This document shows positions 20,189 to 32,246 of a stretch of 64,000 nucleotides of DNA, one piece after another. Position 1 is the first letter of the stretch. Every line of letters starts with the position of its first letter. This DNA is from Rutpela maculata (lineage: Eukaryota > Arthropoda > Insecta > Coleoptera > Cerambycidae), in assembly GCA_936432065.2 (NCBI GenBank), contig OW386286.2:23619179-23683178 (forward strand), in the 5' to 3' direction. The notes below the pieces were generated by a model, which saw nothing but the letters and a program-made list of their open reading frames with translations, did no database searches and was not told where the DNA came from. The translations under genes were made by a program, and so were the position numbers.

Positions 20189-21493
20189 TATATAATGAAT
20201 TGTAAATCACAATTTCAAATAAATTCACAAAATTACATAAAATGTAAATAGGCCGATACACAGGACTACGAAAAAAAAAATCTGCTCCAAGGACTAAACC
20301 TATCATGCCCTAGGTATTTTTGTGTGCTGAATCCTAATTTTCAATTAATTTGAATTCAATTTATTGCATAGTACATAGGAATATTTTGTTATTCATATAT
20401 TGTCTTGGAATAATTTTACGTATGTTTATAATATTTGTACGTAAAAGTCGTCTATGAAATTTATCTCTGTCTCTTGATCTCTGTTAATTACTAATCTACC
20501 TAATGTCTATGTTGTTAGGCCTTCAATTGGTTTTGACTAATTTGTATTTTCCAACCTGCTCGCCTTAATAAAAATCTTGTAGAATTTAAGACACACAGAA
20601 ATCATAAACTATGGGTAGCAGAGATTACCTATTTTTTTCCAACAAAATTAAATTTTTCATGTAAGAGCTTATTTCTATTACGATCTGGCCATTTATTATA
20701 GGCGACAAAATACGCCGGCAAAAGGCAAAAAGACCGACGGTTTAATAATAAAGTCCAAATTATGCAATATGTTAAATGTGCAATTTTTCCTTCCTCTGTC
20801 CATGTCAGTAAATTTGTTAGCGTGTCCGCTCCATGTTACCACTTCCTGTCAGAAACAGGCGAATTAAAATGGCACGCTTAGCGTAACAGCCATGAAATTA
20901 TATCGTCCGAAAACTAACAACCTTTCCTCATAAAATTTATTTGCCAGGTTGTGTTCTGAATGGGGATGCGGTAAAAAACGCTCATAGTTATTTGGCGTTT
21001 GTGAGTGTTGCGCTATGGTATAATAAAACAACCTTCATTCTGGAAATCTTTATGCTCGTTTCACTCATGCCAGATGTTTCAACTACTGAGTGATACATAA
21101 TAAATGAAATTATGCATAAGCCGTATTACAAATTCTCCGAATCTCCGGCGAATTTATTTTTAATGAACTATTGAACGCCTTCGTTCTAGAAATGGGTAAA
21201 CTTTTAAAAACTCTCATTGATCGTGATTGACTATAACGATAAATATCGATTAAATTACAAATATCGATTAATTACAACTATCAATTAAAATGTAAGGCAT
21301 ATTACACCATTTTACCATACTGAAAGCTATCGGTGAAACGGAATACAATCGCTAAGACACCTAGTTTTACTTATATTACTGTTAGCCAGCAATTGTTGTT
21401 AGAAACATTGGCCTTAGGGACATTACTCTAAAATTATTCGAAAGCTATATCTCCAGCAGACATCAGTGTGTGAGATTAAATAACGAAATGAGC
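20189..21493. other. No recognisable feature
   Basis: AT-rich, no frame longer than 60 codons and no repeat boundary that I can see. Confidence 0.45.
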
Positions 21494-21672
21494 GATGTAT
21501 AGCTACGTATATATTATCATTCAGCTATACAATAAAATAAAATGGTTTTATGAATGTATATTGATGTAAAAAAGTTCAACATTCAATTATTGTATACATT
21601 GAAAATGTAATTATATATTATTATTTTATTCTGTTTTTCTGTCCTTTTCTTGGTTACGGCTATGCCCAGAGA

Positions 21673-22011
21673 TTACAATCTGAAGTCATTTGTAGAAACT
21701 AACGTTCTAGTCGTTTTGATACCAGGGTGAGACAAACCATAAAAAATATTAAAAATGGTCCGTCTATAAACGATTGGAACGTAAGGACGAAGTTTAGGGC
21801 GGGAAACGTCACACCAAATAATTTTGTCAGAATATGGAATTTCAATTTTCTTTAAATGAAAAGTTCTCTTTGTGTTCGATGAAGTATCTGATAATAAAAA
21901 TTTACGGTCAGAATCATCTTCTTGAGCTCTGCTCAATAAATTTAAGTCAGAGTCTAAATGTCTAATTTGCCGGGGAGATCTTTCAGTTTTAGTGAATAAT
22001 GCTTTGACCAA
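21673..22011 (-). pseudogene. gypsy pol: RNase H tail joined to integrase zinc-finger fragment
   Basis: The minus-strand frame reads VKALFTKTERSPRQIRHLD (RNase H/connection end), a low-complexity stretch, then GLSHPGIKTTRTLVS, the start of the integrase HHCC domain. The integrase catalytic core and the rest are missing up to the 3' LTR, which starts directly after. This is the scar of a large deletion. Confidence 0.65.
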
Positions 22012-22068
22012 AGGTTTATGGCCAGGAAAGCAAATAAATGTGCGGCCTTCAAGTGAAATGTTTAATCG

Positions 22069-23441
22069 CTAGAATAAAGAAAGAAGTTCTTTGTCAAACG
22101 CACTATATTTTGTCTGTGCTAAGGTAAGTTTTCGTGAGAGAAAGGCCAACGGAGCAAGTACACCTTTGTCATCGCGCTGTTCAAGAACTGCCCCCATAGA
22201 GACATTCGAACAATCAACTGTCAGCGATAAAAATGAGCAATCATCACAACGAGGATGAGCTAAAAAGGTTGCACTAGCTATAGCAGCTTTGGCTTTGGAA
22301 AAATTGTCAAGACAGTCGGTAGGCCAATCAAGTATTATTTTAACTTTATCATCCAGTAAACTAGTACATAGAGCATGTAAAGGAATTAAGATTTCAGCGA
22401 AAGAAGGTATGAAACGATGATAAAAGTTAACCATACCTATGAAACGCTGAAGCTGTTTAACTGTAGTAGGTAAGGGAAAATCATTTATGACATCAACACG
22501 TTCAGAAGAAGGTAATATACCGGCTGAAGAAATATTGTGTCCTAAAAATGTCAAATGATTGACACCTAATATGCATTTTGACGGTTTAAGATTTATGCCG
22601 TACAATTCTAACCTCTGAAAAACAAGTGTTCTAAAAATGTTCCGAACTAGATTTACTTGCAATCAGAATGTCATCTAAATAGACGAAAATTAAGGGCAAA
22701 CCTACTAAAACTTCGTTTATGAAACGTTGGAAAGTTTGACCAGCGTTACGTAAGCCGAAAGGCATACGCTCAAATTCAAACAAACCAAAAGGCGTAGTTT
22801 TAAAAATGTCACTTTTTGCGACAGGTACTTGGTGATAAGCATGGACCAAATCTATTTTTGAAAAAATAATACAATCATACAACTGTGAGTTAAAGTCGTG
22901 GAGATGCGGTAATGGGTATCTATCAGGGACAGTAACTGAATTGTGCCGACGATAGTCTCGGCAAGGTCTCCAATCGTTTTTTTCCTTTTTTGCCACCATG
23001 TGTAATGGTGAGAATACGGAAGAACAAGAAAGTAAACAAATTCCTAACTCTACCATAGCATTGAATTCGGTCTGAACTACTTTAAATTTAATATTATCTA
23101 ACCTACGTGGTTGTGAGGTAAGTAAATGACCTTCTGTTATAATATGATGTTCTACGGAATGTTTAACCGGCAAATTATAATTTGGCGAACTTATCAAAGT
23201 TGGAAATTCTAAAAGTAATGTATTCATTTGATATGCTAAATAACTTAGGAGATTGTAATGGACCATTATTAGAAAATAAATATTTAGATAAACTAGTCAT
23301 ATTGTCGATTAAACTTTTATGTTTCAAATCAACAACTAAACCAAAATGCGTTAAAAAGTCGGCCCCAATTATTGGGACATCTGAGTTGTGTCCGCTTGAG
23401 ATTTGAAAATGTTGAGAAGTAAAGAGCAGCGTATTTATCAA
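22069..23441 (-). pseudogene. gypsy pol: protease end, reverse transcriptase and RNase H (frameshifted)
   Basis: Minus-strand frames in order. 23,441-23,175 reads IIGADFLTHFGLVVDL, the end of the protease and the linker. 23,266-22,631 reads VPDRYPLPHLHDF, FSKIDLVHAYHQVPVA, MPFGLRNAGQTFQRFI and the catalytic box FVYLDDILIAS. 22,662-22,069 reads LTFLGHNISSAGI, FIGMVNFYHRFIP and the RNase H start ...FLSRKLTLAQTKYSAFDKELL. Frame changes occur near 23,220 and 22,650. YLDD is intact but the polyprotein cannot be made in one piece. The motif set matches CsRn1/Mag-type gypsy elements of animals. Confidence 0.75.
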
Positions 23442-23812
23442 TCTTGTGTATTCATCAATGGTCTAGGTCTAAGACAGCATCGAGAGGGAAATAATTAACC
23501 TCTATACCATGTAATTCATTCTATCCAAAAACGAGTACCATAAATTTAAAAAAAAAAATTTGAACAGCTTATATTAGTCTAAGTCGGGGTCACCAAAATA
23601 TAGCTTCGTATATATTATCATTCAGCTATACAATAAAATAAAATGGTTTTATGAATGTATATTAATGTAAAAAAGTTCGACATTCAATTAATATATACAT
23701 TGAAAATGTAATTATATATTATTATATTATTTTGTTTTTTTCTGTCCTTTTCTTGGTTACGGCTAGATGGATTCCGAGTAGGCGAGTCGCACATATCTTC
23801 TTGCTAGAATAA

Positions 23813-24144
23813 GTGAGTCGCTACATGGTGCAATGTTAATTAAATACGGAGTGCCGCAAGGCACAGTCTTAGGTCCAATTTTATTTTCCATTTACATGAA
23901 CGGATTACTTTCATTACAGAGCAGAGGTGAAGTCGTAGGTTTTGCGAACGATATTGCCATCTTTTACAAGGCAAATTCTTGGGAAGAACTAAGGTTGGCG
24001 GCTGAGTATTATCTGACTCTAATCAAGAACTGGTTTGACTTCAAGCTATTAGCAATTAATTTCGAGAAAATGCACTACTTACCATTCAGATGCAATTAGT
24101 TTAATAAACCACAATTTGCTCACCTTAAGATAAATTTCCTAGGG
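23813..24144 (+). pseudogene. Jockey-clade reverse transcriptase relic
   Basis: One open stretch reads YGVPQGTVLGPILFSIYMNGLL, then GFANDIAIFYKANSWEE, then IKNWFDFKLLAINFEK. The catalytic box is FAND in place of FADD/YADD. It continues with HLKINFLGTT and is then interrupted by a 5S SINE at 24,157. The motif order and spacing are jockey-like. The sequence after the SINE (from 24,552) would be its continuation but is too decayed to read. Confidence 0.7.
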
Positions 24145-24156
24145 ACAACATTGTAA

Positions 24157-24540
24157 GGGGCGAGCATAGAGGCTTCTTGACTGTGCATGTATTTCGTTGC
24201 TTCAGTGAAGCAACGTTCAGCGCGGTTAGTACTTGGATGGGTGAAATCCATCTTGGGAAACAAAGCGATCTCGTCCCACCTTCTAGCGGCTTGTATATCA
24301 GCGTATACGCGGAAGCTATGTAAGGATTACGTAGTGGACATACCATCCTTCGGAGGGAATGTAAAGCAGGTGGACCCTTGTCTATTAAATGTTAGGCAAG
24401 TAAAAGATCCCTATTCTTCGAAAGAGAAGAGGTTCGGCAAAACTTCCAGGTTGGGGGTAGCTCGTCTCCTGGCGTCGGTGATAGGTCCTGGTAGCAGAAA
24501 TAAGCCGAAGTTAAATACATAGATAAAAAACAAAAAAAAA
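24157..24540 (+). mobile_element. 5S-rRNA-derived SINE, copy 3
   Basis: Head GGGGCGAGC, 5S-like region 'gcgcggttagtacttggat' followed by gggtg (from 24,218), body and tail 'aaaacaaaaaaaa'. Flanked by ACAACATTGTA (24,145-24,155) and ACAATATTGTA (24,541-24,551), a target duplication with one later change. Inserted in the RT relic. Good 5S box conservation. Confidence 0.85.
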
Positions 24541-24551
24541 ACAATATTGTA

Positions 24552-25228
24552 GAAAGCCACCTGAATTACTATACCAGCACTGGTAGTGTTGTTAAACCCA
24601 CTTAAGTTCCTTAGAAATATTGCAATTTTTTTCTTGAATTAATATTGTCTAGGGCAGGACTGAAACTGAAATTTAGTTTGGTTCTGTTTCGGTTACGGTT
24701 ACCTAACGTACACCATTTTCGGTTTTCAGAGCAGCGACAATTTGGTTTTCAGTTACGGTTTCGATTTTGAAAATGGAGATAAAAACTCTGGTAACTTATA
24801 TTTATACAATTTTAAAATGATAATTAATTAATAATAATATATTAACTAATTAATTATTGATTATTGTACTGTCGTCGAACTACGTACGTGTGCAAAGTTT
24901 TAAGTCGATTGGTTATGGGAAAGTGGGTTTAAATTAAATTACAAAATTTGACACTATTGCATAAATGCACAAATTAAATTAATGCTTGCAAAAAAAACAA
25001 TTTGTTTAATACCTAAATACAATCATGTACCTATGAAAGGTAAGCCGCCATATTGGGCGTCCGCCATATTGGGCGTCCGCCATATTGGATTTAGAGCGAT
25101 ATTAGATATACCATATTTTTTCGTCATCAGAACCACAGCTTTGTGCAAAATTTCAGCTCGATTGGGTAACGGGAAGTGGATGAAATTTCAATCACTAAAT
25201 TTGACCCATAATACATTTTTTGACCTAT
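24552..25228. other. No gene; three 16-bp tandem repeats at 25,046-25,088
   Basis: AT-rich sequence with a short tandem array whose unit is CGCCATATTGGGCGTC. A region near 24,660-24,780 repeats the theme 'ggttacggtt' and 'ttttggttttcag'. The 87-codon frame at 24,982-25,245 runs through these repeats and is not supported. Confidence 0.5.
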
Positions 25229-26367
25229 TAGTCCACTCAAATTAGGAAAAAAACGCCGTTTTAAAGAAAGATTTTGAACAGCAGTTTCTTTGCATAGATA
25301 GTAAGTACTCAACTTTTAGAACATTTTTTTGCTTATGCGCAGAAAAAAAAGACATGATTTTTGAGATATATACATATATATACGTTTTTTCGTGTTTTTT
25401 TTCATTTAGACTTTCATATTCCGAAAAGTACACGTTTTTAAGGCTAAACGAACATAGGTAGACGTGTTCAGAATATGATTTTTTACAAAAAAGCCTCTAC
25501 ACATTTTCTCGATTATCCCATTGGTTTTTCCGGAAAAGCGAGTTGAAATGTGTTATGTGTTTTTTTTTTATTTTGAATGCAAATATCTCGAAAAGAACGC
25601 GATTTAGGAGTTAAATGAACAAAAAATATATTCAGAGTGAGATTTTCTACAAAAAAGCTCCTTTACGTTTTTCGATCTTCCCATTGGTTTTTCCGGAAAA
25701 GCTTCTTGAAGAATATAATATATATTTGCTTTTTCGCATTTTTTTTTTCTTCATTTGGACGTATACATCTCGGAAAGTACGCATTTTTAAGACTAATGAA
25801 CATTACTAAACTGTTCAGAATATGATTTCCTACAAAAAAGGTTTTGTATATTTGAGAGCCATATACGTCAAAATGAAAAAAAAAACACGAAAAAGCAAAT
25901 ATATATATTCTTCAAGAAGCTTTTCCGGAAAAACCAATGGGATAATCGGAAAAATGTATAGGAGCTTTTTTGCGGGAAATCTCATTCTGAACAAGATTAC
26001 TTATGTTCAAATTCAAAATAAAAAAATACACGAAAAAAACACATATATATATTTTTCAAGTCGCTTTTCGGGAAAAGCCAGTGGGATAATTGGAAAAATG
26101 TATAGAAACTTTTTTGTAGGAAGTCGTATTCTGAACATGTTTACCTATGTTCGCTTAGCCTTAAAAATGCGTACTTTTCGAGGTATATACGTCTAAATGA
26201 AAGAAAACACGAAAAAACGTATATATCTGTATATATCTCAAAAATCATTTCTTTTTTTTTTCAGCACATAAACAAAACCTTGTTCTAAAAGTTGAATACT
26301 TACATCCTATGCAGAGAAACTGCTGTTCAGAATTTTTCTCCGCTATTTTCCTAATTTGAGTGGACTA
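25229..26367. repeat. 1.14-kb fold-back palindrome with internally repeated arms
   Basis: The left end TAGTCCACTCAAATTAGG is matched by its reverse complement at the right end (26,350-26,367), and the similarity continues inward through both arms to a centre near 25,800. Within the arms a ~190-bp unit recurs: 'cccattggtttttccggaaa' near 25,520 and 25,680, reversed near 25,925 and 26,050. The inner units are less alike than the ends. Several frames cross it by chance. Structure of a fold-back transposon or inverted tandem array. Confidence 0.75.
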
Positions 26368-27869
26368 TACTCGTATACATACATTTGAAACAACACCTAC
26401 CCTAGTCGTATATTTATCTCTCTCTTTTGAGTGAGACAAAAAATTATACAAAGTTAGCAGTTTACGTGATCGTCTAGGTTTTTAAAAGTAGGACCCAAAT
26501 TTACGTTGTGATAGTAATTTTGTTAAACCATAAATTCTTTTTATAAAGTTTGATATTACTTGTTTCTATTTACTGATCAAATTTATTTATATTAATTTTG
26601 ACAACACTCATTTATTAGATGATTCTACTTTGGTACCTTTTATTTGACTGTACCTTATTTAATACTGATTTCACTGTAATTACAAATTGCATTTGTATTT
26701 GATTTATTTTGCCTAAATTATATTTTTATTTAATCTCACTTATTCCTGAAAATGTAGAATATTGAAGGAAAACACAAAAAACGTTTTAATACTTTTATTT
26801 TAGACAATTGTCATATTCATTTGTATCATTGGATTATATAATTGTTAGGGCAATTACCACAGTTTACATGAAAAGACGGAAAGCATTCGTTGGGACAATC
26901 GTCACATTAATTCGTAGAATAATCAGGTCAGCTACGTAAAAAATAAAATAAATTGTTTACAATGACAATTGTCATTATCCTGAAAGCTTTATAATTGACG
27001 TCAAGATACGTGAAATTTGACACAGCTTGGGAAATTTCCCAGTTAAAATACGATGGTAAAAGGCAATCAACAAAATATTATCAAATTGCCACGACAACTG
27101 TCGTAAGTTTCGTAGTATTATTTTTAGCACAACCAGAATCCCGATTGTGGTACGTAGTTCGATGATTCGTAGTATTGCTAGTTACAATTGCAACTTGGCC
27201 GAGATCAATTGACCCCATTTCGTTGTATCGTTGTTATTTGCATATAGATGAAGTGACAAGCAACAAAATCTTGTGTTTGCCTTTAGAGAATCTTCGAGAA
27301 TAAAACTGATAACAAAGAGCTGTGTTCAAATCTTATCATATGTAAATGATAAGCTTGATGAGGTATAAATTACAGAGATGGCAATCAAGGATCCTGAACT
27401 GCAAATGCTGAAGAATAATTAACTGCAAAATCTGGAATAAACTATTCGCGACTGTATTAAATATTATTTACTTAGCTGATCGGAGTATTATCATATTGAA
27501 CAACAATCGTTCACATTTTATACCCAAAGAAAACTTTCCATTAATTAAATGACTAAAGATAGTTGCAAATCACAATCGTGAGTTAATTAATTTGAATACT
27601 GAAAATGAATGCCAACTTTTAAATAAGTCAACTATAATCAAGGTATCACAGTGGAACATATAAAGTCGAGTTAGAGTCGTAATTTCATAAGATAGAATTT
27701 CATTTAACGTTGTCATTTTATTAGGTGAATCTCATTTTGTTATTTTATTATGATTTAAAGTTAAGACAAAAAAATGACAACGGATAATTAATAGTTAAGC
27801 AAAGTTTATACTTAAGTTCTGATACAAAGCTAGGTTGACGGAGTCCTGCCCCCAGGTAATATAATAATC
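26368..27869. other. No recognisable feature
   Basis: AT-rich, no convincing frame or repeat boundary. Confidence 0.45.
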
Positions 27870-27923
27870 TCGTGTGGGTTCACGTTTTTGTAACGTGAAC
27901 TTCGCCGGTGAAGACGTCCGAGC

Positions 27924-28220
27924 TTGCAATCTTCAGGAGGGCGGTCAAGCGGCTTCAATAGGCACCCCGATGTCTACACAATAGCTACCTCAGAGGTACC
28001 TACGTCGGAGCAGACAACAAAATACCTACGAAAGGCTCTCGGCACGCTATACGGAAACAAAACGCTAGAAAACTTGTCAACTATAATGGCAAATACTCTG
28101 TCGTTCAGCGCACAATTTATGTACTACGAAGCCACAAATGGTGGTCGCTGGCTGAACTTAAAAATATCCGCCGGAACAGCTGTGCAACATGTCTGCAAAG
28201 CGTTCTCGGCCCACAATTAA
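27924..28220 (+). CDS. Unrecognised 98-codon ORF in a GC-richer patch
   Basis: A frame starting ATG CAA, ending TAA near 28,220. I do not recognise the protein. Composition is mixed, not low-complexity, with segments such as EVPTSEQTTKYLRKAL and AQFMYYEATNGGRWLNL. The local GC content (27,840-28,210) is clearly above that of the AT-rich flanks, which argues that it is or was coding. Just upstream (27,880-27,900) is the perfect hairpin GTTCACGTT/AACGTGAAC. No partner genes or ends of an element are visible. It might be a scrap of a viral, retroelement or host exon; I cannot choose. Confidence 0.35.
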   Translation: MQSSGGRSSGFNRHPDVYTIATSEVPTSEQTTKYLRKALGTLYGNKTLENLSTIMANTLSFSAQFMYYEATNGGRWLNLKISAGTAVQHVCKAFSAHN

Positions 28221-30299
28221 TAGTTGTGTTCTAAAAGAACTACGATAAAATCGCTGACTGAGACACAGGACGTGTATACTCTTGGAGTTCGGTGAAATAA
28301 AGACAATTTTGTTCAATGAAATAGGGACTTTTATACACGATACGATAAGGAAACAAAACTACGTGATACGCGAGAGTGAGTGGAATAACGAGCAGTTGGT
28401 TCTTCGGAGTTCTCACGTAGGCATTTACCACTTGAACAAACTTTTGCTTATCTAAATTATACTTTAATAAGAAAATTTAGACTCTAACTATTATGAATAT
28501 GGTTCTTTATTGATTATGTTTCTGACTTTACTTATTTACGTAACGAATTCTTCAGGAGATGCACTGGGTATGAAACTTGGATTTCAACGTCGTTTTATTT
28601 AAACTTTAGTAAAATACTGTACGAAATACTATAATAAAATAATATTTCTGTATTCGAAGAAATTATGCATGAAATCTGTTTAATTTTTATCGTAAAATAT
28701 TTAATTTTGATTTGAATTATTTTAAAATTCTGAAATATGTAAATTCTATTAAAAATTTAGAAAATTAATTTGTAAACACACGACCTAGATTCGGGGTATT
28801 TCACATTAGTTATTAAATGTTACTTTATAAAAAAACAGTAGATATCAAACATTTGGACTTACCAAGAAGTAATTTTTTACTCATTATTTTAAAAAGATGG
28901 TCATTATTTTCAAAAGTTTAGGTCATTAAGTCATTATTTTTTAGTAAGGTCCACGCTGAGATCCCTGTATGTTGGATAAATGCAGTGTACCGAGATTTCC
29001 TCATTCTTCTTTAGGTGCTGGTTCTGCATATGAGTAGCCCATGTTTTTTTTTTTTATTAAATATTATTATTTGTATATAATTACAAATTTAAAATAAAAC
29101 AAACCAAATTTTTAAAAAGTTTGGTTAGAAGATAAAATAGCAATTGGGTCAATTACGTCCAACCGCATGGACGTGACTATTTTTATCCGTTGGATAAAAC
29201 CGTTATCCGAAGGTCTAAGTGCCGGAAAGGTTACCTAGGGTAACCATATTTATCGGGTGGGTATCACTATTTGTAGGTGAAAATACCGATTTTTTGCTTA
29301 TCTCTGGGATAAACCTTATTCTGCAGATTAAATATCAATATCTATAGATGAAAGTACCGGACCTTAGAGTAATGCTTTGTATTTAGGATAAAATGTAGAT
29401 TGGTATGCCTATAACATTTTAAATACTGATGCTTCTTTCAAACATTCTTGCATTTGCCATTAATGTAAAATGCACGCTTCCTTTTTTTATATTTGTACCT
29501 TTAATTGCCATTGTAAGATATGAGAGGGATGAAACTACCCTGAATAATAATATATTACTAAACCTTAATAACATTAATGAAAACAAGCAAGATTATGGAA
29601 AAATCTAGAATTAAAATTAGTCTCAAACCCGACCCTACCACGATAAGAATTTGACTCTGCATCTTAAACTACTCCAAAAATATTAATAAACACACTTACA
29701 GTGTCATGCTTTTATCACGAAAGGCCCTAAAATGATAAAAATCAGGATGTAGGTACGCCACTAGTATAATTTGAGGTATCGTTAAATATATCAGTATACA
29801 AACAATTTTGAGGATACATAAGGCAAGTTCGCAGGTTTCAATGCCCTATTCGTAAACATATTATGTTCATCTCCTTATACTCAGCTTCCTGTTCGAATAT
29901 TAAGTCCCAAATAGGATGTGTACACTTTAGGGAAATAAGGTCTATAGGTGGAGTCTGCTAGAGTAACCCCGTTACCCTTTCATCTCACAGACAACGCGAT
30001 TTTCTATCGCCAGTGTGGAGACTTTGGCAAGGTGAAGTATGGAAAAATTATTATTATTTGCAGGCCTGTTTTTCTCGCAGAATTCTTTTTGCCTACAGTC
30101 TGGAACATGTAAATTATACTAGGAATCAACACTTGCGAGTTTATTTTTATTTGTTGCTGTTAAAGCATCAACCCACACTCTTCGATTGATTTTCATATCC
30201 AATCAGGACCATCTCATGGAATTTAACGTCTCGGCGTTAAGGACGAAACCAATACCCACAATTTTTGCTTCAATTGTAAATGTAGCAAATCTGACAAAT
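28221..30299. other. No recognisable feature
   Basis: AT-rich, no frame longer than about 63 codons, no repeats that I could match inside the window. Confidence 0.45.
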
Positions 30300-30420
30300 A
30301 AATGACCTGCCGAATTCGAATAAGGAGGTCGCGATTTTAATTGGAATTGCGAAATCGGAGAAAATTGCACTTTTCAACTTTTCTATGAAATTCCGCGAAA
30401 ATACAATATTATGTTTCTCG
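30300..30420 (+). repeat. Dispersed repeat shared with 33,560-33,650 (reversed there)
   Basis: 'attggaattgcgaaatcgga' followed by 'aaaattgcactttt' here is matched in reverse at 33,590-33,635. The boundaries are unclear. Confidence 0.5.
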
Positions 30421-30949
30421 TATCATAACTTTATTAATAACAATTAACTCGGCTTGAAAATTTGGACACGTATATTTCGAAATATAATGAATCGATTGCC
30501 ATACATAAAATTATATTAAAGGTAAATTATCTGGTGGAAAAACATATTTTCGCCAGAGTTGACATGAATTTTTCAGTAGCGACATCGAAAAAGTCTGTAT
30601 CGAGGAAACTTCTTTGTTATTGAAGATAGAAGACTAGTATAAGCGAGTGAAATGTAGTTTAAGGTCTGAATTAATTTTTGAATAACATAAAATCGTTGTT
30701 TACAACAGTTTGATGGTCATAAAAGTGTAATAAGCTTGAACGTTGTACGCGCTGCATTAAATTCTGAGTTCACCATGCACCATACAGCGTAGAAGTAATT
30801 TGATAATATTATACTGGGTAATAGAATTCTGTAGTAGCACACATTCAATAGATTTTTGTTCGATATATACACATTTGCCTTCGCATAAACAGCTTATGGA
30901 ACAAAGTACATTTGCTTTAGCACAAGAACATGATGTGTTACAAATTAGG

Positions 30950-31880
30950 TTGCACTTACAAAATTGTGTTGTTTAGAAAATCTGGCTTCGCATTAATTGT
31001 CATCGTGATTGGCATTATGTCGCTGTCTGTCTTGTGCCATCCAAATTCAAAAAGGTTTGGTATTTTTGGCTGAACGAAATAGGCAGTTTTGTAAAAAAAA
31101 ATGTATAATGAATTCGGAATAATTTTAGAAGCACATTCTTTAGTAATTTCTGTGTTATCAACTGCAGATTTACATAATTGAATATTTATTTTTAAGACTT
31201 TAGCGAGATGGTAGATGTCAAACTGTAAGTGACAAGAAGAATTGGTCTGTCCGGCAACATCCTTCGTATCTAATAACTGAGATGTGCTCTCTTCTGACAC
31301 GTTGAACAATTTTATTATTTTTGAACAAACATAACCGTTGAACAAACATAACTAGACAACTTTGAACCCCTTGCAATTATTAGTTATTTATCTCCGAAAT
31401 GTTACTTTAATTTCTTGGAAATCTCATCTGAACTTGGATATGATTTAGTCCAATTTAGTGGCTTCTGTATGAAGAAGGTGACAAATTTGAGCTAGGTATT
31501 GTTAAAACTTCAGCATTTAGCAATAAATTTTTTTCTAATTTTAATAAGACTTGCAGAAAAACGTCTTTAAACTGAAGAATATTAGTATTGTTTTGTTTCT
31601 TTGAAGTATTAGTTTTTTTTTCAAAAAATCTAATATACACAAATTGTGATATTTCAAATCATTTGCTGTCATGTCTATGCAACTGTCGTCGAATCCTTGA
31701 ATTCTATATAGTCTTTGCCACTTCATTTAACTCCATAGCTTTCTGTAAAACTTCGTCTTGCCGGTTAAATGACCCTACAAATACAGTTGCTTTCGGTTTC
31801 CTTTAACGTCGCATTCTTTATTACAAATAAGACATTTTTTGTGTCCGAAGACATACTCAATCTGGTTTGTAATTTTGTAG
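30950..31880 (-). pseudogene. Relic of a Cys/His-finger transposon protein N-terminal half
   Basis: On the minus strand from about 31,860: FGHKKCLICNKECDVKGNRK (CxxC), then MTANDLKYHNLCI (H-x3-C, completing a finger-like pattern), then, after stops, QFDIYHLAKVLKINIQL and IIPNSLYIFFYKTAYF. The C-x2-C ... D-L-x-Y-H-x-x-C layout is familiar from the N-terminal part of insect transposon-encoded proteins whose C-terminal part looks like the 4686-6041 frame. That link is inference from memory. Stops and frame changes show it is dead. No TIRs seen. Confidence 0.4.
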
Positions 31881-32246
31881 TAGTGCCTTTATTGTCAGCA
31901 TTTTTCATAGAAACATGTATGTCTTGATAAAAAATCTTCGTATACGATCTTCTACACTGGGCGTGATAAACGGGATTCTTAGAAGAAAAAAATCCTTATT
32001 TTCCAATTGCCACCGATATATTGTCCGATTTAAATAACGCCGAGTGTACTAGTTTTGTTTAGTTTTCTTCTGTAATATTTTGAACAATTTCTGAAGTTCC
32101 TGACACACAATACACTGATCAAAGTCAATGTTGACCACAGATAAAGCTAAAAAAATTATAATTAGGAATGTGCACATGTTTACAGTAAAAATTTCTTACC
32201 CGATCTGTTGATGATATACCAATATGGTGAATCATGAACCACTTAA
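31881..32246. other. No recognisable feature
   Basis: Nothing beyond possible continuation of the minus-strand relic. Confidence 0.4.

Larger units (their letters stand above)
21498..23765 (-). mobile_element. CsRn1-like Ty3/gypsy element, internally deleted
   Basis: Direct repeats 21,498-21,662 and 23,599-23,765 are LTRs of about 165 bp, flanked by GATG (21,494-21,497 and 23,766-23,769). On the minus strand the 5' LTR ends CTATA and is followed by TGGTGACCCCGAC (about 23,584-23,596), which matches the complement of the tRNA-Trp 3' end, the primer used by the CsRn1 group. Gag and most of integrase are gone: the unit is only 2.27 kb. The LTRs have diverged at several positions and in length, so the insertion is old. 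Confidence 0.75.

Noticed and set aside
25822..26196. 124-codon Lys-rich frame
   Set aside because: Lies across the centre of the palindrome and is rich in poly(A)-derived lysine; no independent support.
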